Shown piece by piece: positions 43,436 through 54,199 of a stretch of DNA of 64,000 bases; the stretch's first letter is position 1; every line of letters begins with the position of its first letter. A model generated the notes under the pieces. That model made no database searches, was not told the origin of the DNA, and worked only from the letters and a program-made list of their open reading frames with translations. Location of the stretch: contig NZ_MBUA01000001.1 of NCBI RefSeq assembly GCF_014332695.1, forward strand, positions 1 to 64,000. Reading direction: 5' to 3'. The DNA comes from Flavihumibacter stibioxidans. Its GTDB lineage: Bacteria > Bacteroidota > Bacteroidia > Chitinophagales > Chitinophagaceae. Both the position numbers and the translations under genes were made by a program.

Positions 43436-45610
43436 ATGTTATCACAACCCATTAATGTCAGCTTCGAAGTAGGTAGTGGCCGTACGGTTACCATCGAAAC
43501 CGGAAAGCTCGCCCGCCAGGCAGATGGAGCGGTTACCGTTCGCCAGGGAAATTGTATTATCCTTGCCACCGCCGTTGCCAACAAAGAACCTAAAGAGGGA
43601 CAAAGTTTCTTCCCCCTGACCGTTGACTACCAGGAGAAATTTGCTTCTGCGGGTCGTATCCCCGGTTCTTTCTTCAAGAGGGAAAGCAAACTGAACGACT
43701 ACGAAGTCCTGACCAGCCGACTGATTGACCGCGCCCTGCGCCCCCTTTTCCCGGAAGATTATTTATGCGATGTACAGATCCTCGTAACCCTGGTTTCCAG
43801 TGATCCCGAGGTAATGCCCGATGCACTGGCCTGCCTGGCCGCGTCAGCAGCACTCGCCGTTTCCGATATTCCCATCCAGGAGCCGATTTCTGAAGTACGC
43901 GTTGCCCGCATTGAAGGACAATTCGTGATCAACCCGCTCCGTTCCGAGCTGGCCAAAGCAGATATGGATTTCATCATTGGTGCAACCGAGAAAAACATCA
44001 TGATGGTGGAAGGTGAATCCAAGGAATGTTCAGAGGAAGACCTCATCAAAGCCATTGAAATAGCCCACGAAGCCATCAAGTCCCAGGTGAAAGCCCAGAA
44101 CGAACTGCGCGCGCTGAAAGGTGTAACCACCAAGCGTGAGTATGCGAAACCTGAGCAGAACGAAGAACTGCGTGCCAAAGTGGAAGCCTTCGGTACCGAC
44201 AAGGTGTACCAGGTAGCCAAGAGCGCCCTGGCCAAGCACGACCGCAGCGACAGGTTCGAAGCAATCGGAAAGGAATTGATGGAATGGCTCAAAACCGAAT
44301 ACAAAGTTGCTGAAGGAGAGGAGCTGGAGCCTTCTATCAAGAAGCTTGCAAAAAAATATTACGAGGACCTGCAGTATTACGTGGTTCGCGATATGATCCT
44401 GAACGACCGCGTTCGTCTCGATGGCCGCAGCCTCGACCAGGTGCGTCCGCTCGCTATGGAAGTGGATATACTGCCCTCACCGCATGGTGCGGCATTGTTC
44501 ACCCGTGGAGAAACACAATCGCTCACCACCGTTACCCTGGGTACCCCCCTTGATGAACTGCTGGTGGAAAGCGCAGCAACCTCGGATTATACAAAATTCA
44601 TCCTGCATTATAACTTCCCGCCGTTTTCAACCGGCGAAGTGAAAATGATGAGGGGACCCGGCCGCCGCGAAGTGGGTCACGGTAACCTTGCCATGCGCTC
44701 CCTGAAGCAAATGATGCCTGGTGATAATTTCCCATACACCGTGCGTGTGGTAAGTGATATCCTGGAATCAAACGGATCTTCTTCCATGGCAACCGTATGT
44801 GCCGGTTCACTGGCCCTTATGGATGCAGGTATCCCGATGCCAAAACACGTTTCAGGTGTTGCCATGGGACTGATCACCAAGGAAGGAAAATTTGCCGTTC
44901 TGACCGATATCCTGGGCGATGAGGATCACCTGGGAGATATGGACTTCAAAGTAACCGGTACCCGCGAAGGAATTTGCGGTGTGCAGATGGATATCAAGGT
45001 AGATGGTCTGAGCATGGACATCATGCGCCAGGCACTGATGCAGGCCAATCGCGGTCGACTTCATATCCTGGATGCCATGTATGAAACCATGCCTGCAGCA
45101 CGTGAAGACGTGAAGCCGCATGCACCGCGTATGGTGAAGATCATCATCGACAAGGAATTCATCGGAGCAGTGATCGGACCAGGTGGTAAAGTGATCCAGG
45201 AAATGCAGCGTGAAACCGGAACTACCATCAACATTGAGGAAAAGAATAACCAGGGTGAAGTAAGCATCTTCGGTACCAAGAAGGAAAATGTTGACAAAGC
45301 AATGGCCTGGATCAAAGGCATTGCCGCACAGCCAACCGTGGGTGATGTGTACGAAGCAACGGTTAAGTCTATCCAGCCTTATGGCGCATTTGTTGAATTC
45401 CTGCCAGGTAAGCAAGGCTTGCTGCACATCTCTGAAGTGAGCTGGAAACGCCTTGAAACGCTGGAAGGTGTACTGAAGGAAGGCGATGTGGTAAAGGTAA
45501 AACTCACCGGAACCGATCCCAAATCAGGCAAGTTCAAGCTGAGCCGCAAAGTATTACTGCCAAAGCCTGAAGGGCAGGGAGCACCCCGCCAGCAGGAGCA
45601 GAACGACTAG
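43436..45610 (+). CDS. pnp: Polyribonucleotide nucleotidyltransferase (PNPase)
   Basis: Phosphorolytic 3'-5' exoribonuclease of the RNA degradosome. It has 724 residues. Two RNase PH domains (first [20 protein letters not shown], second active with [13 protein letters not shown] and [19 protein letters not shown]) flank a helical domain. The KH domain is at ~570-630 ([20 protein letters not shown]) and the S1 domain at the C-terminus ([20 protein letters not shown]). Length and order are canonical. It is followed by a strong terminator at 45632. Confidence 0.98.
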   Translation: MLSQPINVSFEVGSGRTVTIETGKLARQADGAVTVRQGNCIILATAVANKEPKEGQSFFPLTVDYQEKFASAGRIPGSFFKRESKLNDYEVLTSRLIDRALRPLFPEDYLCDVQILVTLVSSDPEVMPDALACLAASAALAVSDIPIQEPISEVRVARIEGQFVINPLRSELAKADMDFIIGATEKNIMMVEGESKECSEEDLIKAIEIAHEAIKSQVKAQNELRALKGVTTKREYAKPEQNEELRAKVEAFGTDKVYQVAKSALAKHDRSDRFEAIGKELMEWLKTEYKVAEGEELEPSIKKLAKKYYEDLQYYVVRDMILNDRVRLDGRSLDQVRPLAMEVDILPSPHGAALFTRGETQSLTTVTLGTPLDELLVESAATSDYTKFILHYNFPPFSTGEVKMMRGPGRREVGHGNLAMRSLKQMMPGDNFPYTVRVVSDILESNGSSSMATVCAGSLALMDAGIPMPKHVSGVAMGLITKEGKFAVLTDILGDEDHLGDMDFKVTGTREGICGVQMDIKVDGLSMDIMRQALMQANRGRLHILDAMYETMPAAREDVKPHAPRMVKIIIDKEFIGAVIGPGGKVIQEMQRETGTTINIEEKNNQGEVSIFGTKKENVDKAMAWIKGIAAQPTVGDVYEATVKSIQPYGAFVEFLPGKQGLLHISEVSWKRLETLEGVLKEGDVVKVKLTGTDPKSGKFKLSRKVLLPKPEGQGAPRQQEQND

Positions 45611-45631
45611 CCATCCGCTTTCAAATAACCA

Positions 45632-45658
45632 AAACCCCGATCACTGGTCGGGGTTTTT
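45632..45658 (+). terminator. Terminator of pnp
   Basis: AAACCCCGA (45632-45640) pairs with TCGGGGTTT (45648-45656), loop TCACTGG, then further T. It lies 21 bases after the pnp stop and just before prmA. Confidence 0.88.
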
Positions 45659-45669
45659 AATTAAATACA

Positions 45670-46500
45670 ATGATCAATAGTTATCAACAGGTAACCATCA
45701 CTGTTAGTGACAACAATGTAAGGGATATCCTCATCGCCTTACTCAGTGATGCAGGGTACGAAGGCTTTGTGGAAGAACGTTCCGTACTGAAGGCCTTCAT
45801 TCCGGCAGGACAGTTTGACATTACATCCCTTGAAGATCTGCTCGGCCCATTCGGCCTGGCTTATGAAACAGAAACAATAGAGCAAAGGAACTGGAATGCC
45901 GAATGGGAAGCAGGTTTCCAGCCGGTTATAGTAGATGATTTCTGTGCTATCAGGGCCGATTTCCACCAGCCGGCGGTAGGGGTTATGTACGATATCAACA
46001 TTACTCCCAAAATGAGTTTTGGCACCGGCCACCACGCCACCACCTGGCTGATGGTGCAGACTATGCGCAGGATTTCATTCGAAGAGAAAAAGGTTCTTGA
46101 CTTTGGAACCGGAACCGGCATCCTGGCCATCCTGGCAGAAAAAATGGGTGCCAGTGAAATCCTGGCCATCGACAATGATAGCTGGAGCATTGAGAATGCC
46201 GCAGAAAATATTACCCGCAATCAATGCCGTCGCATAAAATTATTGCAGGCAGATACGATTCAGGTTCAGGAACAATTCGACATCATATTAGCAAATATCA
46301 ACAAGCATGTGGTGCTGTCACAGTTGCATGTGATGTTGGAACATTGTAAACCAGGGGGATTGATTGTGGTAAGCGGCCTGCTGCAATCGGATGCAAATGA
46401 TCTCAAAGCCGCAATAGAAGCGCATCCGCTGACGTTAGTGGATATGCAACAACACAACAGTTGGCTATGCTGGAAGATGATTGTTAAAGAAAACGGATGA
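45670..46500 (+). CDS. prmA: Ribosomal protein L11 methyltransferase
   Basis: A SAM-dependent enzyme that trimethylates ribosomal protein L11. It has 276 residues. The N-terminal L11-recognition domain (~1-85) ends in RNWNAEWEAGFQPV. The class I methyltransferase core has MSFGTGHHATTWLMVQ, VLDFGTGTGILAILAEKMG (SAM loop), AIDNDSW and IILANINKHV (NxxxxP-like catalytic loop). It is 11 bases after the pnp terminator and has no obvious promoter of its own. Confidence 0.94.
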   Translation: MINSYQQVTITVSDNNVRDILIALLSDAGYEGFVEERSVLKAFIPAGQFDITSLEDLLGPFGLAYETETIEQRNWNAEWEAGFQPVIVDDFCAIRADFHQPAVGVMYDINITPKMSFGTGHHATTWLMVQTMRRISFEEKKVLDFGTGTGILAILAEKMGASEILAIDNDSWSIENAAENITRNQCRRIKLLQADTIQVQEQFDIILANINKHVVLSQLHVMLEHCKPGGLIVVSGLLQSDANDLKAAIEAHPLTLVDMQQHNSWLCWKMIVKENG

Positions 46501-46525
46501 GTGGATTTTGAATTACCGTTTTCAT

Positions 46526-46533
46526 TATTTTTG
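46526..46533 (+). promoter_or_regulatory. Candidate -7 element of plsY
   Basis: TATTTTTG matches TAnnTTTG, 20 bases before the plsY ATG. The TTTG upstream is only 15 bases away, so the -33 element is uncertain. Confidence 0.4.
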
Positions 46534-46553
46534 AAATCCAACTTAACCGGAAA

Positions 46554-47201
46554 ATGAAAGAGGCTCTGCTGATATTTTTGGCCTATTGTATCGGCTCTAT
46601 ACCTACCGCAGTATGGGTAAGTAAATATTATTTCGGGATAGATATCCGCGAATATGGAAGTGGCAATGCCGGCGCTACCAATACATTCCGTGTGCTCGGT
46701 TCCAAATGGGGCACACTGGTGATGATCATTGACGTGTTAAAAGGTCTCGCAGCAGTTAAACTGGCACTCCTTTTACCCTATTATGTTGAAAATGACCTGG
46801 CGCTTACCAATTTCCAGATAGCGCTTGGAATGACAGCCGTTCTGGGTCATATTTTCCCATTATGGGCAGATTTCAAGGGTGGGAAAGGGGTGGCCACTTT
46901 ATTCGGACTGGTTATCGGAATTTCTCCCTGGACAGCCCTTTGTTGTTCGGGCGTATTCCTGCTGGTTCTTTATCTCACCCGGTTTGTTTCATTAAGTTCC
47001 ATTCTCGCAAGCGTTGCCTTTCCGGTTTTTATACTGGTGATCTTTAATGTGGACAATAATGCCTATCGTGTGTTTGCCATTGTTGTAGCCCTCCTGGTGA
47101 TCCTGACCCACCAGAAAAACATCAGCCGCCTCCTGAGAGGAAGTGAAAGCAAAGTGCCGATTCTGAAATACCGCGACCGGAAACGAAAGAGAAAGCCCTA
47201 A
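46554..47201 (+). CDS. plsY: Glycerol-3-phosphate acyltransferase PlsY
   Basis: An inner-membrane enzyme that acylates glycerol-3-phosphate from acyl-phosphate to form lysophosphatidate. It has 215 residues with about five membrane segments. The three PlsY motifs are present: YGSGNAGATNTFRVLGS, GHIFPLWADFKGGKGVATL, and RHQKN-like THQKNISRLL near the C-terminus, followed by a strongly basic tail (KYRDRKRKRKP). It supplies PlsC (1855). Confidence 0.95.
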   Translation: MKEALLIFLAYCIGSIPTAVWVSKYYFGIDIREYGSGNAGATNTFRVLGSKWGTLVMIIDVLKGLAAVKLALLLPYYVENDLALTNFQIALGMTAVLGHIFPLWADFKGGKGVATLFGLVIGISPWTALCCSGVFLLVLYLTRFVSLSSILASVAFPVFILVIFNVDNNAYRVFAIVVALLVILTHQKNISRLLRGSESKVPILKYRDRKRKRKP

Positions 47202-47294
47202 TCCGTTCTTTTTGAAGGTTTAACGTCTTCTTCGTTAACTTTACACCGGGTTGGTATAACAATTGAATAACCATTCCTGAAAACCCGAATACAC

Positions 47295-48104
47295 ATGAAA
47301 AATTTCCTCCTTGTTGCAGTATTGGCAACCAGCCTTGTTTCCTGTAGCAAAAACCCCATTACGGGGAGAAGTCAATTGACCCTCTTTTCAGAAGCCGAGA
47401 TCCAGACTATGGCTTCAACGGAATACACTACTTTCCTCTCTCAGAATAAGGTAGTAAGTACCAATACCAGCAAAGACGCTGAAATGGTTAGACGGATTGG
47501 TCAGCGTATTTCTACCGCAGTAACCAAGTATTACACGGAAAAAGGCCTCAGCCAGGAATTGGCTGGTTATAAATGGGAATATAACCTGGTCGATTCAAAG
47601 GAAGCCAATGCCTGGTGTATGCCCGGTGGGAAAATCGTAGTTTATACGGGACTGCTTCCCATAACCCAGAACGAAGCGGCACTGGCTGTTGTAATGGGGC
47701 ATGAAATTGCCCACGCCCTCGCCAAGCATGGTAATGAACGTATGAGCCAGGGTATGATCCAGCAACTGGGCGGTGTGGCCCTTTCGGTGGCAGTTGCCAA
47801 TAAACCTTCAGAAACCCAGAATCTTTTTATGACCGCTTATGGCCTGGGTACTACATTGGGGGCAATCCTGCCTTTCTCCCGGAGCAATGAACTGGAAGCG
47901 GATAAATTTGGCCTGATGTTTAGCGCGATGGCTGGTTATAACCCCCAGGAAGCCATCGCCCTCTGGAAGAGAATGGCAGCCGCAAGCGGAGGAAACCGCC
48001 CCCCCGAATTTGCCAGTACACACCCTACTGAGGAAACACGTATTAAAAGATTGGAAGAGATGATGCCGGAGGCCCTGAAGTATTATAAGCCGGTGAAACC
48101 TTGA
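47295..48104 (+). CDS. M48-family zinc metallopeptidase, lipoprotein
   Basis: 269 residues. The signal has lipobox LVSC (Cys about residue 16), so it is a lipoprotein facing the periplasm. The zinc motif is MGHEIAHALAKHG, with a third ligand Glu in RSNELEADKFGLMF. The N-terminal CSKNPITGRSQL is characteristic of the LoiP/YcaL/BepA-like M48 lipoproteins that degrade misfolded outer-membrane proteins. The C-terminal STHPTEETRIKRLEEMMP is also typical. It is followed by a strong terminator at 48122. Confidence 0.92.
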   Translation: MKNFLLVAVLATSLVSCSKNPITGRSQLTLFSEAEIQTMASTEYTTFLSQNKVVSTNTSKDAEMVRRIGQRISTAVTKYYTEKGLSQELAGYKWEYNLVDSKEANAWCMPGGKIVVYTGLLPITQNEAALAVVMGHEIAHALAKHGNERMSQGMIQQLGGVALSVAVANKPSETQNLFMTAYGLGTTLGAILPFSRSNELEADKFGLMFSAMAGYNPQEAIALWKRMAAASGGNRPPEFASTHPTEETRIKRLEEMMPEALKYYKPVKP

Positions 48105-48121
48105 TTTTCATCAAAATATTG

Positions 48122-48150
48122 AATCCCGCTGCATTTCAGCGGGATTTTTT
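48122..48150 (+). terminator. Terminator of the M48 peptidase gene
   Basis: AATCCCGCTG and CAGCGGGATT pair around a short CATTT loop, followed by a T7-type run. It starts 18 bases after the stop. Confidence 0.9.
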
Positions 48151-48184
48151 TGCTTTTTTCCCATGTCCTTCGGGCATATTCCGT

Positions 48185-48192
48185 TAAATTTG
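48185..48192 (+). promoter_or_regulatory. Candidate -7 element of the YdeI/OmdA gene
   Basis: TAAATTTG matches TAnnTTTG, 42 bases before the ATG at 48235 and downstream of the previous terminator. No TTTG at the -33 distance. Confidence 0.4.
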
Positions 48193-48234
48193 CATCCCGC
48201 TATAATTATCTTTTTCAGCTAAATTATACCAGGT

Positions 48235-48906
48235 ATGTCGCAGGATTTATTCGAAAAATTACAATATAAAGACGAAAGAAATCTGCTCATCCAGGGATTA
48301 CCTTCCTCTATAGAAAAGCAGTTCAACAAATTGACTTTTGCTAAAAATGTAACCCCTTTACTAAAAAGCAGACGCATTGATTTTGCCCTGGTTTTTGCCA
48401 TCAATGAAAACCAGTTGAATGGCATCCTGAAAGATGTATTACCGGCTTTGCACGAAGAATCCAAACTCTGGATAGCCTACCCTAAAACCAGCTCCAAAAT
48501 TGTCACCAACCTGAACCGCGACTGCAGTTGGAATATGGTGGTGAACGCTGGTTATGAAGGTGTAAGGCAGGTAGCCCTGGACTCAGTCTGGAGCGCTCTT
48601 CGCTTTAAAAAATGCGAACAGATCGGTGAGATGAAACGGGCATCAGCCAATGGAGGAACTCCGGCACCGGTTGAGGGGGTGGATTTTAAAGAGAGAAAAG
48701 TTGAGATCCCGGAAGAACTCCGCAAACAACTCTGCCTGAAAAAACATAAAAAAGCACTCGACTTATTTGAAACGCTTTCTTTTACCAACAAGAAAGAATA
48801 TGTGCAATGGATCAATAGTGCTAAAAAAGAAGAGACCCGCCAGAATCGGTTAAGCGCCACCGTTGAAAAATTGCTGGCAGGGAAAAAGAATCCAACAGAA
48901 AAATAG
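48235..48906 (+). CDS. YdeI/OmpD-associated (OmdA) family protein
   Basis: 223 residues, no signal peptide. Residues ~1-125 (KQFNKLTFAKNVTPLLKSRRIDFALVFA...LPALHEESKLWIAYPK) resemble the DUF3052-like domain. Residues ~165-215 (IPEELRKQLCLKKHKKALDLFETLSFTNKKEYVQWI, then KKEETRQNRL) match the OmdA-type helical domain, in which a Thr/Ser-x-x-x-Lys stretch and EYVxWI are conserved. The family has been linked to bacteriocin protection, but its biochemical role is unknown. It is convergent with ftsH, with 4 bases between the stops. Confidence 0.82.
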   Translation: MSQDLFEKLQYKDERNLLIQGLPSSIEKQFNKLTFAKNVTPLLKSRRIDFALVFAINENQLNGILKDVLPALHEESKLWIAYPKTSSKIVTNLNRDCSWNMVVNAGYEGVRQVALDSVWSALRFKKCEQIGEMKRASANGGTPAPVEGVDFKERKVEIPEELRKQLCLKKHKKALDLFETLSFTNKKEYVQWINSAKKEETRQNRLSATVEKLLAGKKNPTEK

Positions 48907-48910
48907 GATT

Positions 48911-50836
48911 TCATTCCTCCCGCTTTCCCAATATTTTTTCCAGGTCTTCCTTGAAGACCATTTCTTTTTTCAGCAGCAGGTCAGCCACCTGTTGCAATAA
49001 GTGTTTGTTCTGCCTGAGTATCTCCAAAGCCCGCTGGTAGGCAGTTTCCACCAGTTTCCTCACCTCTTCGTCTATGATCCTGCCGGTTTCTTCACTATAT
49101 GGTTTTTGAAGGCTCATGTCGCGCTGGCCGGTAGAGTCATAGAAACTGATATTACCCAGTTTTTCATTGAAACCGAAATACACCACCATCATATATGCCT
49201 CCCGCGTAACCTTTTCGAGGTCATCCAGTGCTCCGGAAGACACTTCCCCAAAAGCCACTTCCTCCGCGGCCCTTCCGGCCAGGGTTGCAGAAAGTCTTTC
49301 ATTAAAAGCTGTTTCACTCCGCAATTGTTTTTCCTCCGGCAGGTACCAGGCAGATCCAAGTGATTTACCTCTAGGAATGATCGATACTTTTACTATCGGA
49401 TCAACATGTTTGAGCAACCAGCTTACTACCGCATGACCTGCTTCGTGAATGGCAATGATATTTTTCTCCTCCCTGGAGATGATCTTGCTTTTTTTCTCGA
49501 TTCCGGCCACAATTCTGTCGATGGCATCCATAAACTCCTGTCGTCCGATCCTTTCCTTTTTTCTGCGGGCTGCGATCAGTGCCGCCTCATTACAGATATT
49601 GGCAATATCAGCACCGGAGAAACCCGGGGTCTGCCCGGCCAGGAGCGCCAGATCTATGTTGTCCTCCATTACCAATGGCCGCATATGTACTTTGAAAATC
49701 TCTTCCCTTTCTTTCATGTTGGGAAGCTCGAGGTAAATATGCCGGTCAAATCTCCCGGGTCTTAACAGGGCCGGATCCAGCATATCGGCCCGGTTGGTGG
49801 CAGCCAGCACAATTACACCACTATTGGTTCCGAAACCGTCCATCTCGGTCAGCAACTGGTTCAGCGTACTTTCCCTTTCATCATTGGCACCACTCAGGAA
49901 AGCTCCTTTCCCTCTGGAGCGACCAATGGCATCAATCTCATCAATAAAAATGATACAGGGGGCTTTCTCCTTGGCCTGCTTGAAAAGGTCCCGCACCCTT
50001 GAAGCACCTACTCCCACAAACATTTCCACAAACTCCGATCCGGAGATGGTGAAAAATGGTACCTGGGCTTCGCCTGCCACGGCTTTGGCCAGCAAGGTCT
50101 TACCGGTACCAGGCGGGCCAACCAGTATTACTCCCTTGGGTATCTTTGCTCCCAGGCGGGTAAATGTTTCCGGGTTCTTCAGGAAGTCTACAATTTCCCG
50201 AACTTCCTGCTCCGCTTCCTCCAGTCCGGCAACATCATCGAAACTAACCTTGCTCTTTTCCTTTTCTATCAGGGTGGCGGTAGACTTTCCGAAATTAAAT
50301 ATGCCGGCGCCACCGGCTCCACCTGATCTGCGGAGAATGTAGGACCAGAGAAAAATCATTACTATTAACGGTAATACCCAAACGAATATATTTCCGATCC
50401 AGTCCTGTTCTTTTACATAACTTACCTCGATTTTATCACTATCCGGAATCCCCTTTTGTGCTTCCTCCAGCTTCTTCTCAAACTGCTCGACTGAACCGAT
50501 ATTGAAGCTGTAATGCGGACCTGCCTGTATACCTTTCCCGAAGGGTGGTTTCAACACTTCCCTGAACATCGAATCATTGGCGAATTCCTTTTTAATGTAC
50601 ACATCGGCCCTTTCGTTATTGATAACCACCACCTTCTCTACAGCCTTTCGGCTGAGCATGTCTTTTTCAAATACCTTCCAGGAGATCTCAGAACTGGAAG
50701 TATATCTCGACAGAAGTGTCGGCAGCAAAAAAAATAACAATATGAGCAGGTAAACCCACCATTTGCCGGAGCTGAATAAACCACCACCCGGCAAACCATT
50801 TGGTTTTTTGGAAGAAGGCCCGGTTTGTTTTGCCAT
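48911..50836 (-). CDS. ftsH: ATP-dependent zinc metalloprotease FtsH
   Basis: Inner-membrane AAA+ protease for membrane and regulatory proteins. It has 641 residues from the ATG at 50836; an in-frame TTG nine bases earlier is less likely. It has a cytosolic N-tail, membrane segment ~30-50, a periplasmic domain, a second membrane segment near [16 protein letters not shown], then GGAGGAG. Walker A is [19 protein letters not shown], Walker B is [18 protein letters not shown] is [20 protein letters not shown], and the protease motif is [11 protein letters not shown]. The C-terminus is lysine/glutamate-rich coiled coil. All key residues are present. Confidence 0.98.
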   Translation of the reverse strand: MAKQTGPSSKKPNGLPGGGLFSSGKWWVYLLILLFFLLPTLLSRYTSSSEISWKVFEKDMLSRKAVEKVVVINNERADVYIKKEFANDSMFREVLKPPFGKGIQAGPHYSFNIGSVEQFEKKLEEAQKGIPDSDKIEVSYVKEQDWIGNIFVWVLPLIVMIFLWSYILRRSGGAGGAGIFNFGKSTATLIEKEKSKVSFDDVAGLEEAEQEVREIVDFLKNPETFTRLGAKIPKGVILVGPPGTGKTLLAKAVAGEAQVPFFTISGSEFVEMFVGVGASRVRDLFKQAKEKAPCIIFIDEIDAIGRSRGKGAFLSGANDERESTLNQLLTEMDGFGTNSGVIVLAATNRADMLDPALLRPGRFDRHIYLELPNMKEREEIFKVHMRPLVMEDNIDLALLAGQTPGFSGADIANICNEAALIAARRKKERIGRQEFMDAIDRIVAGIEKKSKIISREEKNIIAIHEAGHAVVSWLLKHVDPIVKVSIIPRGKSLGSAWYLPEEKQLRSETAFNERLSATLAGRAAEEVAFGEVSSGALDDLEKVTREAYMMVVYFGFNEKLGNISFYDSTGQRDMSLQKPYSEETGRIIDEEVRKLVETAYQRALEILRQNKHLLQQVADLLLKKEMVFKEDLEKILGKREE

Positions 50837-50907
50837 AGTGACCAAAAAATAATCATTATTCCCGAGCTGGCAAATGACTTGACTATGTAAGGAAATCAGG
50901 TCCGCTA

Positions 50908-52134
50908 TCAGGCAATTGATCTCTGGCTAAGGCCGGGGGTAGCGGCTGCCGGCTTTTTCTTTTTGAGTTTGTTGATCCAGATAAGCGTTCCCGTTACAGG
51001 CAAACTGGTTGCAACCAGGCATGCTATAAAGTAAAGTATCTTACTGAAACTGCCATATACGTTTCCAATATGAAGGGCTTTTACAGAACCTGAAATCCTT
51101 TCGTTCACGGGTTTGCTGCTGAAAATTTCAGTTTTTAATACGGCTGCACTGTATTGGTCCAGCATAATCCTGTCACCCGCGGCAGGAGCAAAAAAACCGG
51201 TTTTGTTTTTGGTTACAGTTACAATACCGTCCGGAGAGCCGGCAAAGGCAATCCTGCTGATACCTGCATAGGGGAGTTGAGCATTGACCTGTTCAAGATA
51301 GGCTGCAACTGTTGGTTTTATGGCTTGGCCTTCTGCTGGTAAAACTGATTTCAGGGACTCTTCCCGCGATGCTCCCCTGGGCTTATACGTTCCAAGTACT
51401 TTATGAAAACCATCTCTGTACCATTCAAAGGACCAGGTCAATCCGGTAAGGCTCATGATGAGCAGTAAAAATGAAGAATAAAAACCAAGTGTGTTGTGAA
51501 GATCATGGTTAACACGTTTCCAGTTGGCACTGAATTTCACCTTAAGTCCCTGCCGCCACATGCGTGCCTTTTGCGGAATCCAGATGATCAATCCTGAAAT
51601 TACCAGTAAACTAAAGATAACCGTTGCCCAGCCTACAATCGGGCGACCGATTTCCATATCCAGTAATAACCACCTGTGCAATTTGAACATGAACATAAAA
51701 AAGCCGTAACCGGCTCCTTCGGTGGTTCCCAATACCTCACCGGAATAAGGATTTACAAAATAGGTAGTTCCCCTGTCGGGCCTGGGAGCACCAGCACTCT
51801 TTGTCGTTTTTTCCGTGGTTTTCATCACTGTAACCTGCCAGGTCCTCAAACTGTCGGCAGGAATCGTAACAGCGGTAATCCGGCCATCCTGAAGACTATC
51901 CATCACCTTTGCCATCAGCGTTTCTGCGGTAAGCAGCCGGGTCTTTTGTTCTGATGCCAGTTTGTATTTGCCGGGCTCCAGCCATTCCTGTATATCGGAG
52001 CTGAAAGTATAAACAGTACCACTGAGACAAACAACGAAAAGGATCAGGCCACTTGCCAACCCCATCCACAAATGCAAATCATTCAGGAGTTTTCTGACCT
52101 TTTGCCAACCAGATTTGGACGTATTTACTTTCAT
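50908..52134 (-). CDS. PepSY-associated membrane protein
   Basis: 408 residues from the ATG at 52134; another ATG at 52164 would add ten. The pattern is that of the PepSY-TM family. A first membrane helix (NDLHLWMGLASGLILFVVC) is followed by a periplasmic PepSY-like segment. Then come helices near VGWATVIFSLLVISGLIIWI and NTLGFYSSFLLLIMSLTGLTWS, and a final pair near GNVYGSFSKILYFIACLVATSLPVTG. The His residues in HLWMG, HRWLL, HDLHN and ALHIGN are conserved in relatives thought to reduce siderophore-bound iron. No TonB receptor gene is adjacent, so the substrate is not given by context. Confidence 0.85.
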   Translation of the reverse strand: MKVNTSKSGWQKVRKLLNDLHLWMGLASGLILFVVCLSGTVYTFSSDIQEWLEPGKYKLASEQKTRLLTAETLMAKVMDSLQDGRITAVTIPADSLRTWQVTVMKTTEKTTKSAGAPRPDRGTTYFVNPYSGEVLGTTEGAGYGFFMFMFKLHRWLLLDMEIGRPIVGWATVIFSLLVISGLIIWIPQKARMWRQGLKVKFSANWKRVNHDLHNTLGFYSSFLLLIMSLTGLTWSFEWYRDGFHKVLGTYKPRGASREESLKSVLPAEGQAIKPTVAAYLEQVNAQLPYAGISRIAFAGSPDGIVTVTKNKTGFFAPAAGDRIMLDQYSAAVLKTEIFSSKPVNERISGSVKALHIGNVYGSFSKILYFIACLVATSLPVTGTLIWINKLKKKKPAAATPGLSQRSIA

Positions 52135-52200
52135 ATTCAGCAAAAATCTGTAAATACCACTCATAGCTGTTTATGCAATCAGGAAAAAAACGGCCCTCAC

Positions 52201-54144
52201 TCAGCGAACAATTACTGTCCCCAGGTTTTTAAGCAGTTCGCGTTCCATCTGCTTGAGGGCCTGGTGCGTTTGCAACAGGGTGATCTGTTCTTCCGGAGAA
52301 TGCTGCAGCCCAAGGTCACGCTGGTTTTCTTCCATCATCCGCTTTATTTTGCGAAGCTTCAGGTATCCGAGTGTTGAGATCACTTCCTCCCGAAAAGTTT
52401 CCTCACGCGATACCACAGGCAACTGAAATTTGTCTTTCCATTTCAGACTCAGTTCATATGGAAATTCAAGCAGGGATACAACCACAGTACTGAGCGTCTG
52501 GTTTTCATGATAAAAGAAATTCCTGGCAGTAGGTTCCAGCCCTGCATCATACCATAGTTTATAGGTATTGACAACCTCCAGCAGTTCCTTGTTATCGAAC
52601 AGGTCTTCCTCTGCCAGCTCATCGAAAATATGGTCAGCCACTTTATGCCCTTCATCCCAGGGCTTCAGTCCGAATTCGATCAGGGCCCTAACGACGGCCC
52701 TTTCCTGTAATTCATCTTTCAGTAAAAGTTGAAATCCTTCATCAGTGATTTCAACACTCTCCATAGGAGGAGGCATTCCGTCATCCGGGAAAGGAGGCAT
52801 ATCCTGCTGGGATTTGCTTTCCATTTTATTCACCCTTTCGCGGATAAATTTATTCACCAGGTTGGTGAAACCTGTTTCCTCAATTTTCAGCAGTTCAGCA
52901 CATTGCCTGATATAATCCTGCTGGCGCGTGAAATCCTCCGTTTTATTGATACGCGAAAGGGTCTCCGCAATCTGGTTCACCACAGCCGCTTTTTTCTGGC
53001 TGTCGCTGCCGGCGTCTTTAAGGGCCACTTCCAGTTGAAATAAAATGAAGTCCTTTTTGTTGTCTGCCACAAACTGCCTAAAAGCATCAGTGCCTACTTT
53101 GTTTACATAACTGTCAGGATCTTCCTTATCGGGAATGAGTACCAGTTTTACATTCAATCCTTCTTCGAGAGCCATATCCAGTCCACGCAGCGCGGCTTTC
53201 ACCCCGGCAGCATCACCATCATAAATGATGGTGAGGTTATTGGTGTATTTTCTCACCAGCCTGATCTGGTCCGTTGTCAGTGAAGTGCCGCCGCTGGCCA
53301 CTACATTTTCGATACCGGCCTGGTGAAGGGATGTTACATCGGTATAACCTTCTACCAGCAGGCATTCGTCGAATTTATCGATCACCTGCCGGGCAAAATA
53401 CATCCCGTACAGGATCCGGCTCTTGATGTATATCTCGTTTTCCGGCGTATTGATATACTTGGGGGCCTTGTCATTCTTTTTAATGATACGTGCCCCGAAA
53501 CCAATCACTTTTCCGGTGGTATTATGCACCGGGAAAATGATCCTGCCCCTGTAATTGTCCACCAGCTCCTCGTTGCGAACGGCCGCCAGACCGGATTTCA
53601 CCAGCAGTTCACGGTTATATTGTTTACCCAGCGCTTCCGTTACAAATGCATTGCGCGATTCCTTGCAATAGCCGATCTGGAATTTTCGTATAATGCTCTC
53701 CGTGAATCCCCTTTCTTTCAGGTAACTGAGTCCGACAGCCTGCCCTTCTTCATCTTCCAGCAGCACTTTGGAAAAATACTGCTGCGCAAAGCTGTTCAGG
53801 ATATAAAGACTGTCGGCCACCTGTTGCTGTGCCCTGACCTCCGCACTCACCTCGGTTTCTTCCACCTCGATATTGTAACGGTTGGCCAGCCATTTCAGGG
53901 CTTCCACATAGGAGTACTTTTCGTGCTCCATGATAAAGCTGATGGTGTTACCGCTTTTACCACAGCCAAAACATTTATAGATCTCCTTGTTGGGCGAAAC
54001 GGTAAAGCTGGGAGATTTTTCGTTGTGAAAAGGACAAAGCCCCAGGTAATTGGTGCCTCTTTTTTTCAGCTTCACAAAGCTGCCCACCACATCAATGATA
54101 TCAATGCGGTTAAGGATCTGCTGTATGGTAGCCTGGGTAATCAT
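52201..54144 (-). CDS. dnaG: DNA primase DnaG
   Basis: Synthesises RNA primers at the replication fork. It has 647 residues. The N-terminal zinc ribbon is CPFHNEKSPSFTVSPNKEIY with CFGCGKSGN. The TOPRIM core has LLVEGYTDVTSLHQAG and IYDGDAAGVKAALRGLDMAL, and LVLIPDKEDPDSYV follows. The C-terminal ~200 residues form the helicase-binding part. Length is standard. It is transcribed away from tcdA. The PepSY gene follows 66 bases on the same strand. Confidence 0.97.
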   Translation of the reverse strand: MITQATIQQILNRIDIIDVVGSFVKLKKRGTNYLGLCPFHNEKSPSFTVSPNKEIYKCFGCGKSGNTISFIMEHEKYSYVEALKWLANRYNIEVEETEVSAEVRAQQQVADSLYILNSFAQQYFSKVLLEDEEGQAVGLSYLKERGFTESIIRKFQIGYCKESRNAFVTEALGKQYNRELLVKSGLAAVRNEELVDNYRGRIIFPVHNTTGKVIGFGARIIKKNDKAPKYINTPENEIYIKSRILYGMYFARQVIDKFDECLLVEGYTDVTSLHQAGIENVVASGGTSLTTDQIRLVRKYTNNLTIIYDGDAAGVKAALRGLDMALEEGLNVKLVLIPDKEDPDSYVNKVGTDAFRQFVADNKKDFILFQLEVALKDAGSDSQKKAAVVNQIAETLSRINKTEDFTRQQDYIRQCAELLKIEETGFTNLVNKFIRERVNKMESKSQQDMPPFPDDGMPPPMESVEITDEGFQLLLKDELQERAVVRALIEFGLKPWDEGHKVADHIFDELAEEDLFDNKELLEVVNTYKLWYDAGLEPTARNFFYHENQTLSTVVVSLLEFPYELSLKWKDKFQLPVVSREETFREEVISTLGYLKLRKIKRMMEENQRDLGLQHSPEEQITLLQTHQALKQMERELLKNLGTVIVR

Positions 54145-54199
54145 GTAGAAAAGGGCAATTTACAACAAACCGGAGAGATGGAGGAAGGGAGAATTTCCC